Below are positions 14,722-22,613 of a stretch of DNA of 37,255 bases, piece by piece. Within the stretch, counting starts at the first letter, position 1. The number at the start of each line of letters is the position of its first letter. Below the pieces are notes generated by a model. That model was not told where the DNA came from, ran no database searches, and saw nothing but the letters and a program-made list of their open reading frames with translations. The stretch is taken from NCBI RefSeq assembly GCF_002086125.1, contig NZ_MVHG01000049.1, positions 1 to 37,255 on the forward strand, given 5' to 3'. This stretch comes from Mycobacterium arosiense ATCC BAA-1401 = DSM 45069. GTDB taxonomy: Bacteria; Actinomycetota; Actinomycetes; Mycobacteriales; Mycobacteriaceae. Position numbers and translations under genes: made by a program.

Positions 14722-16266
14722 ATGCCTGCAAAAGCGCCACAAGCCTCGCGTCATCTCGAGGTCGAGCGCAAGTTCGACGTGGTCGAGTCCACCGTGTCGC
14801 CCTCGTTCGAAGGGATCGCCGCGGTCGCCCGCGTCGAGACGTCGCCGATGCAAACCCTGGATGCGACGTACTTCGACACGCCCCTACACGACTTGGCGCG
14901 CAACAAGATAACTTTGCGCCGCCGCACCGGTGGCACCGATGCGGGGTGGCACCTGAAGCTGCCCGCCGGACCCGACGCCCGCACCGAGGTGCGCGCACCG
15001 CTGGACGCCTCGGGCGCCGACGGCGCAGTTCCCAACGAGCTGACCGACGTGGTATTGGCGATCGTCCGCGACCGTCCGCTGCAGCCGGTCGCGCGCATCA
15101 CCACCCGCCGCGAAACCCAGGTACTGTACGATGCCGCGGGCACCGCGCTGGCCGAATTCAGCAACGACCATGTCACCGCATGGTCGATGGGCGACTCCGA
15201 GGACACCGACGCACCGACCGAGCAGGAATGGCGCGAGTGGGAGTTGGAGCTCGCCGAGGACAGTGGGCTGTCCGGCGGCACGGCCGGCGTCGAGTTGCTG
15301 AACCGGTTGAGTAATCGACTGCTGGATGCCGGCGCCGCCCCGGCTGGGCACGGCTCCAAGCTGGCGCGGGTGCTCGGCACCACGCCGGTGCCCGACGGCG
15401 CTGCGCCGCCGGAAGATCCGCTGCAGCGCGCGATCGCCGAGCAGGTTCGCGAGCTCCTGGTGTGGGATCGCGCGGTGCGCGCCGACGCCTACGACGCCAT
15501 TCACCAGATGCGGGTGACCACCCGCAAGTTGCGCAGCCTGCTGCGGGACTATCAGGAGTCGTTCGGGCCGCCGGACGACGGCTGGGTGCTCGACGAGTTG
15601 CGTGAGCTCGCCGGGATCCTGGGTGTGGCGCGCGACGCCGAGGTGCTCGCCGAGCGGTACGAACGCGACTTGGACTCACTCGCACCGGAATTGGTGCGTG
15701 GGCCGGTGCGCGAACGTCTGGTCGGCGGTGCCCGGCGGCGCTACCAGACCGGGCTGCGACGGTCATTGATCGCGATGCGCTCGCAGCGATACTTCCGCCT
15801 GCTCGACTCCCTCGAGCTGATAGCGGCCGCGGTCCCCGGTGCCGCCACGACCGAGGCGCCGGCCCCGGTAACCATCGATGCCGCGTACAAGAAGGTCCGT
15901 AAGGCCCAGAAGGCGGCCGCCCAGGTCGACCACGAGCACCCCGACGACCAACACCTGCGCGACGAGGCGCTCCATCGAATCCGCAAGCGCGCCAAGAGAC
16001 TTCGTTACACCGCCTCGGCGACCGGAGCCGCCGGGGTGTCCGAACAGGCCAAGGCGGTCCAGTCGCTGCTCGGCGATCATCAAGACAGCGTCGTCAGCCG
16101 TGAGCATCTGCGTCAGGAGGCCGAAACCGCGCACGCCGCCGGCGAGGACACGTTCACCTACGGGCTGTTGTATCAGCGGGAGGCCGACTTGGCCGATCGG
16201 TGCCGCGACGAACTCGACGACACGCTGCGCAAACTCGCCAAGGCGGTGCACAAGGCGGGGCATTAA
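14722..16266 (+). CDS. CYTH-CHAD domain protein (Rv2226-like)
   Basis: The 514-residue protein has an N-terminal CYTH (triphosphate tunnel) domain with the ExExK signature at E13-V-E15-R-K17, then LRRRTGG and WHLKLP. A C-terminal CHAD domain runs from about residue 235 to the end, with the histidine/basic helices HQMRVTTRKLRSLL near 261 and ALHRIRKRAKRLRYT. CYTH domains hydrolyse or bind triphosphates, and CHAD domains bind polyphosphate, so a role in polyphosphate or triphosphate metabolism is likely. The start is ATG 14722 (MPAKAPQ), with GGAG upstream. Longer in-frame starts would run back into an ordinary leader. Confidence 0.93.
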   Translation: MPAKAPQASRHLEVERKFDVVESTVSPSFEGIAAVARVETSPMQTLDATYFDTPLHDLARNKITLRRRTGGTDAGWHLKLPAGPDARTEVRAPLDASGADGAVPNELTDVVLAIVRDRPLQPVARITTRRETQVLYDAAGTALAEFSNDHVTAWSMGDSEDTDAPTEQEWREWELELAEDSGLSGGTAGVELLNRLSNRLLDAGAAPAGHGSKLARVLGTTPVPDGAAPPEDPLQRAIAEQVRELLVWDRAVRADAYDAIHQMRVTTRKLRSLLRDYQESFGPPDDGWVLDELRELAGILGVARDAEVLAERYERDLDSLAPELVRGPVRERLVGGARRRYQTGLRRSLIAMRSQRYFRLLDSLELIAAAVPGAATTEAPAPVTIDAAYKKVRKAQKAAAQVDHEHPDDQHLRDEALHRIRKRAKRLRYTASATGAAGVSEQAKAVQSLLGDHQDSVVSREHLRQEAETAHAAGEDTFTYGLLYQREADLADRCRDELDDTLRKLAKAVHKAGH

Positions 16267-16270
16267 GAAG

Positions 16271-16678
<408 letters not shown>

Positions 16679-16686
16679 GACGAACC

Positions 16687-16692
16687 ACGGTA
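16687..16692 (-). promoter_or_regulatory. Likely -10 element of rnpB
   Basis: TACCGT (minus strand, 16692-16687) fits the mycobacterial TAnnnT -10 pattern. It is eight bases before the base at 16678 that begins helix P1. The -35 region is not clear. Confidence 0.5.
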
Positions 16693-16750
16693 CTACCTGC
16701 GGCAGGCCGGGGCCAGCAACCATGGCTCGCGCCGCTCTATCGTGGAGCTG

Positions 16751-17461
16751 ATGGACCGGTGGGCGAAGCGGGTCGACTCCGGCGATTGGCATGCCATTGC
16801 CGCGGAGGTCGACGAATACGGCGGGGCGCTGCTGCCGCGGCTGATCACACCCGCCGAGGCCGCCCGGCTGCGCAAGCTCTACGCGGACGACGACCTGTTC
16901 AGGTCGACCATCGACATGGCGCCCAAACGCTATGGCGCCGGGCAATACCGCTATTTTCACGCGCCCTACCCGGAACCGATCGAAGCGCTCAAGCAGGCGC
17001 TCTATCCCCGGCTGCTGCCGATAGCGCGCGGTTGGTGGGGCAAGCTGGGCCGCGACGCGCCGTGGCCGGACGGCCTCGACGACTGGCTGGCGGCCTGCCA
17101 CGCCGCCGGCCAGCGCAGGTCCACCGCCCTGATGCTCAAATACGGTGCGGGCGACTGGAACGCGTTGCACCGAGATTTGTACGGTGATTTGGTGTTCCCG
17201 CTCCAGGTCGTCATCAACCTCAGCGACCCCGACACCGACTACACCGGCGGCGAATTCCTGCTCGTCGAACAACGCCTGCGGGCCCAATCACGCGGCATGG
17301 CAACGCAATTGCCGCAGGGACACGGGTATGCGTTCACCACCCGGGAACGGCCGGTGCCCTCGGCCCGAGGTTGGTCCGCGGCGCCGGTGCGCCACGGCGT
17401 CTCGGTGGTGCGCTCCGGCGAGCGCTATGCGATGGGGTTGATCTTTCACGACGCGGCGTAA
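16751..17461 (+). CDS. 2OG-Fe(II) oxygenase family protein (Rv2227-like)
   Basis: The 236-residue protein looks like a prolyl-4-hydroxylase-type 2-oxoglutarate/iron dioxygenase. The metal triad is readable: H140 and D142 in ALHRDLYG, and H215 in VRHGVSVV. A downstream arginine (RSGERYAMGL) could bind 2-oxoglutarate. VVINLSD and YTGGEF fit the jelly-roll strands. The substrate is unknown. I chose ATG 16751 (MDRWAKR). A GTG nine bases earlier is in frame but has no ribosome site, and the GGAG before the ATG is unusually close, so the start is uncertain. The gene is divergent from rnpB. Confidence 0.85.
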   Translation: MDRWAKRVDSGDWHAIAAEVDEYGGALLPRLITPAEAARLRKLYADDDLFRSTIDMAPKRYGAGQYRYFHAPYPEPIEALKQALYPRLLPIARGWWGKLGRDAPWPDGLDDWLAACHAAGQRRSTALMLKYGAGDWNALHRDLYGDLVFPLQVVINLSDPDTDYTGGEFLLVEQRLRAQSRGMATQLPQGHGYAFTTRERPVPSARGWSAAPVRHGVSVVRSGERYAMGLIFHDAA

Positions 17462-17466
17462 CGGGT

Positions 17467-18099
17467 TTACCCGGTTCGTCGCAGAACCATCACGTTGTCG
17501 GCCATCGCCACGACCTCCCCGTTGGGGCCTACCATTTCGCGCCCGACGGCCTCCGTCCGCAGCCTCGTCCATTGGGACGGGTCCAGGCGCAGCGACGCGA
17601 GGACCTCCTCGATGCAAGCGAAATGGTGATCGTGGTGTTCCGCCCAGGGCGGGGGCGCACCGTGGTCGACGATCAACAGCACACCGCCGCGATTCACCCG
17701 CTCGGCCGCCCGCCGCAGCACCCCGTCGCGCTCCAGTCGAGCCGGGGAGTGCAGATACTGCGCGGACACCAGATCGAAGGTCCCGTCGGGAAAGCTCTCG
17801 TTGAGATCATGGCGCACAAAGTCGATGCGCGACAGCACATTCCGAGCCGACGCCGCCTCGGTCGCGCGCTGCAGCGCGACGGCCGAGACGTCGACGGCCA
17901 CCACCTGCCAGCCGCGCTCGGCCAGCCACAGCGCGTCGGCCCCTTCCCCGCAGCCCAGGTCGAGGGCGCGGCCCACCGGCAGGTCCGCGGCCACCTCGGC
18001 CAGCCGGGGATTGACCCGTCCGCTCCACACCCGCTCCGCCGAGCGGTACCGCTCCTCCCAAAACTGCACGGCATCATCAGCTTTGCACGAATTCTCCAT
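17467..18099 (-). CDS. Class I SAM-dependent methyltransferase
   Basis: The 210-residue product has the SAM-binding motif I DLGCGEG at 47-53, an acidic residue after the next strand (VVAVDVS), and FDLVSAQYLHS as motif IV. The opening FWEERYRSAERVWSGRVNPRL resembles TehB/thiopurine-type small-molecule methyltransferases. The substrate is unknown. I chose ATG 18099 (MENSCKADD); the frame is open upstream, but those residues would be encoded by the regulator's operator. It is divergent from the XRE-cupin regulator with 47 bases between the two starts, which suggests joint control. As I recall it, M. tuberculosis lacks this gene between Rv2227 and Rv2228c. Confidence 0.85.
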   Translation of the reverse strand: MENSCKADDAVQFWEERYRSAERVWSGRVNPRLAEVAADLPVGRALDLGCGEGADALWLAERGWQVVAVDVSAVALQRATEAASARNVLSRIDFVRHDLNESFPDGTFDLVSAQYLHSPARLERDGVLRRAAERVNRGGVLLIVDHGAPPPWAEHHDHHFACIEEVLASLRLDPSQWTRLRTEAVGREMVGPNGEVVAMADNVMVLRRTG

Positions 18100-18114
18100 A
18101 CAAGTGAGCTTGCC

Positions 18115-18157
18115 TACGTTACGCTGGTTTGCCAAGCTGGTTTGCCATGCAGGCAAA
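18115..18157. promoter_or_regulatory. Divergent promoter/operator of methyltransferase and XRE-cupin genes
   Basis: gctggtttgcca occurs at 18123-18134 and 18136-18147 (13-bp period). The second copy runs into a perfect palindrome TTTGCC-N5-GGCAAA at 18141-18157 that spans the regulator's own ATG. TACGTT (18115-18120, plus strand) and TAACGT on the other strand are plausible -10 elements. The layout suggests autoregulation by the XRE protein. No Shine-Dalgarno precedes the regulator ATG, so it may be leaderless. Confidence 0.45.
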
Positions 18158-18722
18158 AACCATCCCCGACATCGACCTCCTGGTGCGCCGGCGGCTGCGG
18201 GAACTGCGGGCGCAACGCGGCCTGACGCTGCAGGAGGTGGGCGAGCGGGCCGGGATCGACGTCTCGACGCTCAGCCGCCTCGAATCGGGCAAACGCCGGC
18301 TGGCATTGGATCACCTGCCACGGCTGGCCCGGGCCCTGTCGGTCAGCACCGACGAACTGTTGCAGGCGCCACCCGCTCCCGACCCGCGGGTGCGCGGCAC
18401 CGCGCGCACCCACCACGGCGTGACCTATTGGCCGCTGACCCGACAGGGGCCCGCCGGCGGCCTGCACGCGTTCAAGGTCCGGGTCAGCGCGCGGCGCCGC
18501 AACCCGCCGGCCGACCTGCCGGTGCACGAGGGCCAGGACTGGATGTATGTGCTTTCCGGGCGGATGCGGCTAATTCTGGGCGATCGCGACTTCACCATCG
18601 ACCCCGGTCAAGCCGTCGAGTTCTCGACGTGGACGCCGCACTGGTTCGGTGTGGTGGACGGCCCGGTGGAGGCCATCGTCATCTTCGGCCCGCACGGCGA
18701 GCGGCTTCACCTGCACAGTTGA
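18147..18722 (+). CDS. XRE-family HTH regulator with C-terminal cupin
   Basis: The 191-residue protein has an N-terminal helix-turn-helix of the XRE type (LRELRAQRGLTLQEVGERAG...STLSRLESGKRR, about residues 15-55). Its C-terminal cupin domain is marked by VHEGQDWMYVLSGRMRL and PGQAVEF. Such proteins sense a small molecule through the cupin and regulate adjacent metabolic genes. It starts at ATG 18147 inside a palindromic operator candidate. It is divergent from the methyltransferase and 94 bases upstream of the aconitase-like gene on the same strand, so either or both could be its targets. The ligand cannot be read from the sequence. Confidence 0.9.
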   Translation: MQAKTIPDIDLLVRRRLRELRAQRGLTLQEVGERAGIDVSTLSRLESGKRRLALDHLPRLARALSVSTDELLQAPPAPDPRVRGTARTHHGVTYWPLTRQGPAGGLHAFKVRVSARRRNPPADLPVHEGQDWMYVLSGRMRLILGDRDFTIDPGQAVEFSTWTPHWFGVVDGPVEAIVIFGPHGERLHLHS

Positions 18723-18798
18723 CCCGAACAGGGACCGCCCGCTGAATGTCGGGCCGGGGACATAAGTCGAGCTGTTGGATCGCGCTAAAACCAGCCGC

Positions 18799-18815
18799 CC
18801 CGGGGTAACCCCGGG
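18799..18815. promoter_or_regulatory. Perfect 8+1+8 palindrome just before the aconitase start
   Basis: cccggggt at 18799-18806 and accccggg at 18808-18815 form an uninterrupted inverted repeat around a single A. It ends one base before the ATG at 18817, and no Shine-Dalgarno is visible. It would be an operator or, in RNA, a hairpin covering the start of translation. Confidence 0.55.
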
Positions 18816-18816
18816 T

Positions 18817-20769
18817 ATGGCCATGAATGTCGCGCACAAGCTGATCAGCTCGCATCTGGAGTCCGGGGAGATGTCCCCGGGACAAGAGATCGCCATCCGC
18901 ATCGATCAGACGCTGACCCAAGATGCGACCGGCACGCTGGTGATGCAGGAACTCGAGGCGCTCGGGCTCGATCGCGCCCGCACCGAGGTGAGCGTGCAGT
19001 ACGTCGACCACAACCTCCTGCAGGGCGACGAGAAGAACGCCGAGGACCACGAATACCTGCGCACCGCGGCGCAACGCTTCGGCCTGTGGTTCTCCAAACC
19101 GGGCAACGGAGTCTCGCACCCGACCCACATGCAGCGCTTCGGCATTCCCGGCAAGACGATGGTGGGCTCCGACTCCCACACGCCGGCAGCCGGATCGCTG
19201 GGCATGCTCGCGATCGGCGTCGGCGGTCTCGAGGTGGCACTCGCGATAACCGGGCGACCATTGCACATCCGCATGCCCGAGGTGTGGGGCGTGCGCCTCG
19301 AAGGTCAACTGCCCCAGTGGTGTTCGGCCAAAGACGTGATCCTGGAGATGCTGCGCCGCCACGACGTCAAGGGCGGCGTGAACCGGATCATCGAATATCA
19401 CGGTCCCGGCGTGACGACGCTGACGGCCATGGACCGCCACGTGATCGCCAACATGGGCGCCGAACTGGGCGCCACCACGACGGTGTTTCCCTCCGACGAG
19501 GCCGTACGCGAATTCCTGCGCGCCGAGGGACGCGAGGACGACTGGACGGAATTGCTGGCCGACGACGGCGCGGGCTATGACGTCGAGGACACCATCGACC
19601 TGTCGCAGATCGAGCCCCTGATCGCCAAACCGTCGTCGCCGGGCAACGTGGTACCGGTACGCGAGGTGGCCGGCGAGGAGATCGCGCAGGCGGTGATCGG
19701 TTCCAGCGCCAACCCCGGTCTGCGCGATTTCGCGATCGCGGCCGCGATGGTGGCGGGCCGCCAGACGGCGCCGCAGGTCAGCTTCGACATTAACCCGACG
19801 TCGCGCGAGATCCTGGCCGACCTGACCAAGATGGGCGCCACCCTGGATCTGGTGGTGGCGGGTGCGCGCATCCACCAGGCGGGTTGCCTGGGATGCATCG
19901 GGATGGGCCAGGCTCCCGCCGTCGGTCGCAACTCGCTGCGCACGATGCCCCGCAACTTCCCCGGCCGGTCCGGCACCAAGGAGGATTCGGTCTGGCTGTG
20001 CTCGCCCGAGACCGCCGCGGCATCGGCGCTGACCGGCGTGATCACCGATCCGCGGGACTGGGCCAAACAGGAGCAGATGGCGTATCCGAAATTCGATCTG
20101 CCCGAGCGCAGCTCCATCAACACCGCAATGCTGGTGCCCCCGTTGGACGCCGAGGAGGCGCACGGTGTCGAACCCGTGAAGGGTCCCAACATCTCCAGCC
20201 TGCCGGAGTTGTCGCCGCTACCCGACGAAATCGAGGCGCCGGTGTTGCTCAAGGTCGGCGACAACATCTCCACCGACGAGATTTCACCCGCCGGGGTGGA
20301 GGCGCTTCCGCTTCGGTCCAACATCCCGAAGCTCGCAATGTTCAGCTTCACCCGGGTCGACGAGTCCTACCCGGAGCGGGCTGAACAGGCCGGCGAGAGT
20401 GGGCACCTCATCGTCGCCGGGGAAAACTACGGCCAGGGCTCCTCACGCGAGCACGCCGCGATCGCACCGCGCTACCTCGGGCTGCGTGTGGTCATCGCGA
20501 AGTCCTTCGCGCGCATCCACTGGCAGAACCTGGCCAACTACGGAATTTTGGCGCTCGAGTTCGAAAATCCCGACGACTACGACTCGATCGACCAGGACGA
20601 CACCCTCCGGATCAAAAATCTGCACGCGCTGGACGAAGAGGATGCCCTGCAGGTCGACAACGTCAGCAAGGATTCGTCATTCGGTGTGCGGCATCGACTC
20701 TCGCCACGACAGGTCAAGGACGTGTTGGCCGGCGGCTTGATCCCGCGGCTCAACCAGGAGCAAGAGTGA
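18817..20769 (+). CDS. Aconitase-family hydratase (Aquifex-type, about 650 aa)
   Basis: The 650-residue product is of the aconitase superfamily and interconverts citrate-like and isocitrate-like acids, or a close homologue. Conserved blocks are VGSDSHTPAAGSLG (catalytic Asp-His), GCLGCIGMG with Cys 357 and 360, GDNISTDEISPAG, and NYGQGSSREHAA with the catalytic serine region, followed by SFARIHWQNL. At the first cluster-ligand position, where aconitases have GSCTN, this protein reads GSSAN with S297 in place of the cysteine. The order and length fit the little-studied Aquifex-type group (TIGR01342 as I recall it) rather than the large AcnA of mycobacteria. The start is ATG 18817; ATG 18823 is possible. 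It is preceded by an XRE-cupin regulator. The citrate/isocitrate reaction is inferred, and another substrate is possible. Confidence 0.85.
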   Translation: MAMNVAHKLISSHLESGEMSPGQEIAIRIDQTLTQDATGTLVMQELEALGLDRARTEVSVQYVDHNLLQGDEKNAEDHEYLRTAAQRFGLWFSKPGNGVSHPTHMQRFGIPGKTMVGSDSHTPAAGSLGMLAIGVGGLEVALAITGRPLHIRMPEVWGVRLEGQLPQWCSAKDVILEMLRRHDVKGGVNRIIEYHGPGVTTLTAMDRHVIANMGAELGATTTVFPSDEAVREFLRAEGREDDWTELLADDGAGYDVEDTIDLSQIEPLIAKPSSPGNVVPVREVAGEEIAQAVIGSSANPGLRDFAIAAAMVAGRQTAPQVSFDINPTSREILADLTKMGATLDLVVAGARIHQAGCLGCIGMGQAPAVGRNSLRTMPRNFPGRSGTKEDSVWLCSPETAAASALTGVITDPRDWAKQEQMAYPKFDLPERSSINTAMLVPPLDAEEAHGVEPVKGPNISSLPELSPLPDEIEAPVLLKVGDNISTDEISPAGVEALPLRSNIPKLAMFSFTRVDESYPERAEQAGESGHLIVAGENYGQGSSREHAAIAPRYLGLRVVIAKSFARIHWQNLANYGILALEFENPDDYDSIDQDDTLRIKNLHALDEEDALQVDNVSKDSSFGVRHRLSPRQVKDVLAGGLIPRLNQEQE

Positions 20770-20772
20770 GGT

Positions 20773-21879
20773 CTACAGATACGCCGTCTGGTTGACCAGA
20801 CGCACCGAAGACGCTCCGTCGGAATAGAATTCGGCGATGCTCAACGACGCGAGGTCGAGGTGCAACCGGTACAGGACGCCGGGCCCGGCGTCCAGCGCCT
20901 CGCGCAGCAGCATCTTGATGGGCGTCACGTGCGACACCACGAGCACCGTCGTACCGTGCTGGGCGGCGACGATGCGGTCACGAGCCCTCGAGACCCGTTC
21001 GGCCACCGTGTCGAAACTCTCCCCGCCCGGCGGCGCGGTGCCGGTGTCGCGCAGCCAGCGGCCGTGCAGCTCGGGGTCGCGCTCGGCCGCCTGGGCGAAC
21101 GTCAGCCCCTCCCAGGCCCCGAAGTCGGTCTCGATCAAATCGTCGTCGACGGTAACGTCCAACCCCAGCGCCTTGGCGGCGGCGGCCGCGGTGTCGTAGG
21201 CCCGTTGCAGCGGGGAGGCGAACACCGCCGAGATGCCGCCGCGCTGCGCCAGGTAGCGCGCCGCGGCGTCGGCCTGCCGTCGCCCCAGCTCGGTCAGTGC
21301 CGGGTTGCCGCGGCCGGAATAGCGGCGGTGCACCGATAATTCGGTTTGCCCGTGTCGCAGCAACAGCAGCCGGGTCGGGGTGCCGCGCGCGCCGGTCCAG
21401 CCGGGCGCCGACGGGGACGGCGCCGACTCGACCGGTTCAGGCTTCGGCGCCGGCTCGGGCGTTTCCGTCACAGCCTCGGCCGCGGCGTCCATCGCCTCGT
21501 TGGCCAACCGATCGGCGTGCGTGTTGCGCTCCCGGGGAATCCACGAGTAGCTGATCCGCGCGAACCGCGCCGCGCGGCTTCGGGCCTGGTTGTGCAGCGC
21601 AATCAGGTCAGGGTGCTTGACCTTCCACCGCCCGCACATCTGTTCCACCAGCAGCTTGGAATCCAGATACACCGCGGCCTCGGTGGCGCCCAGGCTCAGG
21701 GCGTCGTCCAAACCGGCTATCAGACCGCGGTATTCGGCAACGTTGTTCGTCGCCCGGCCGATGGCCTGCTTGGCCTCCGACAGCACCGTCGTGCGGTCCT
21801 GGTTCCACACCACCGCGCCGTATCCGGCCGGTCCGGGGTTGCCGCGCGATCCGCCGTCGGCCTCGATGACGACCTTCAC
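20773..21879 (-). CDS. Bifunctional RNase HI / CobC-type acid phosphatase (Rv2228c)
   Basis: The 368-residue fusion has an N-terminal RNase HI domain (EADGGSRGNPGPAGYG with the first catalytic Asp, NNVAEYRGL with the Glu, LDSKLLVEQM, and NTHADRLAN at the end). A linker rich in Pro, Glu and Ala near residues 145-165 follows. The C-terminal histidine phosphatase domain (LLLLRHGQTE, then SPLQRAYDT and SHVTPIKMLL) is like alpha-ribazole phosphatase CobC. The M. tuberculosis homologue has both activities and 364 residues. The start is GTG 21879 (MKVVIEADGG), whose GTGA overlaps the stop of the zinc-ribbon gene. It ends the four-gene operon. The phosphatase fits the adjacent cobalamin context. Confidence 0.95.
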   Translation of the reverse strand: MKVVIEADGGSRGNPGPAGYGAVVWNQDRTTVLSEAKQAIGRATNNVAEYRGLIAGLDDALSLGATEAAVYLDSKLLVEQMCGRWKVKHPDLIALHNQARSRAARFARISYSWIPRERNTHADRLANEAMDAAAEAVTETPEPAPKPEPVESAPSPSAPGWTGARGTPTRLLLLRHGQTELSVHRRYSGRGNPALTELGRRQADAAARYLAQRGGISAVFASPLQRAYDTAAAAAKALGLDVTVDDDLIETDFGAWEGLTFAQAAERDPELHGRWLRDTGTAPPGGESFDTVAERVSRARDRIVAAQHGTTVLVVSHVTPIKMLLREALDAGPGVLYRLHLDLASLSIAEFYSDGASSVRLVNQTAYL

Positions 21880-22613
21880 TGATCGAAACCCTTCACCCGC
21901 AGCAGGATCGCGCCGCATTCGGGGCAGCGCACCACATCGTCCTCGGCGGCTGCCGAGATGCGGGACAGCTCGCCGCGGTCGATCTCGAGCCGGCAGGCCC
22001 CGCACCGCCGCCCCAGCAGCTGCCCGGCGCCCGGGCCTCCCCCGGCACGCTGACGTTCGTACAGGGCGGACAGGGCGGGATCCAGTGCGGCGCTCAGCGA
22101 CTCGCGCCGCGAGGATCCAAGCTCGCGGGCCTGGTTGATTTCGGCGACCGCGGCGTCGAGGGCCTCACGCGCACTAGCCATTTCGGCCTCCAGTGACGCC
22201 AGCGTCTGCTGCTCGCCGTCAAGCTGGGATTGCAGCTCCTCGCGACGTTCCATCACCTCCAGCAGCGAGTCCTCCAGGCTGGTTTGACGACGCTGCAAGG
22301 TCTCCAGCTCGTGCTGGAGATCCGACAGTTGCTTGGCGTCGATCGCGCCCGACTGCAGCAGCGAACGGTCGCGGTCTTCGCGCTGGCGCACCGCGTCGAT
22401 CTCCGCCTCGAGCCGCGACACGTGGGCGTCGATATCTTCCACGGCGATCCGCACGGCGGCCAGCCGGTCGCCGGCGGCCTCGTATTCGGCCCGCAAGCGC
22501 TCGCAGGCTTGCTGCTCTGGAAGATGCGTGGCCCGGTGCGTGATGCGGGCCAGATCGGCATCGAGCTTCGACAACTCTAATAGCGAACGCTGCTGTGCCA
22601 CATCGGCTTTCAC
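21876..22613 (-). CDS. Coiled-coil protein with C-terminal C4 zinc ribbon (Rv2229c)
   Basis: The 245-residue product is nearly all long helix from about residue 5 to 190, rich in Leu, Glu, Arg and Ala, and predicted to form a coiled coil. It ends in a zinc ribbon with CGAC and CPEC pairs about 28 residues apart. This is the DUF164/CT398-type family found next to NIF3 in many bacteria. Its function is not established. The start is GTG 22613, overlapping the NIF3 stop by four bases, and its own stop overlaps the RNase HI gene. Confidence 0.92.
   Translation of the reverse strand: MKADVAQQRSLLELSKLDADLARITHRATHLPEQQACERLRAEYEAAGDRLAAVRIAVEDIDAHVSRLEAEIDAVRQREDRDRSLLQSGAIDAKQLSDLQHELETLQRRQTSLEDSLLEVMERREELQSQLDGEQQTLASLEAEMASAREALDAAVAEINQARELGSSRRESLSAALDPALSALYERQRAGGGPGAGQLLGRRCGACRLEIDRGELSRISAAAEDDVVRCPECGAILLRVKGFDQ

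Noticed and set aside
18817..20769. Reading the aconitase as 3-isopropylmalate dehydratase
   Set aside because: IPM dehydratase in bacteria is split into LeuC and LeuD. This is a single chain with both parts, although the swivelling-domain motif (GDNISTDEI) resembles it.
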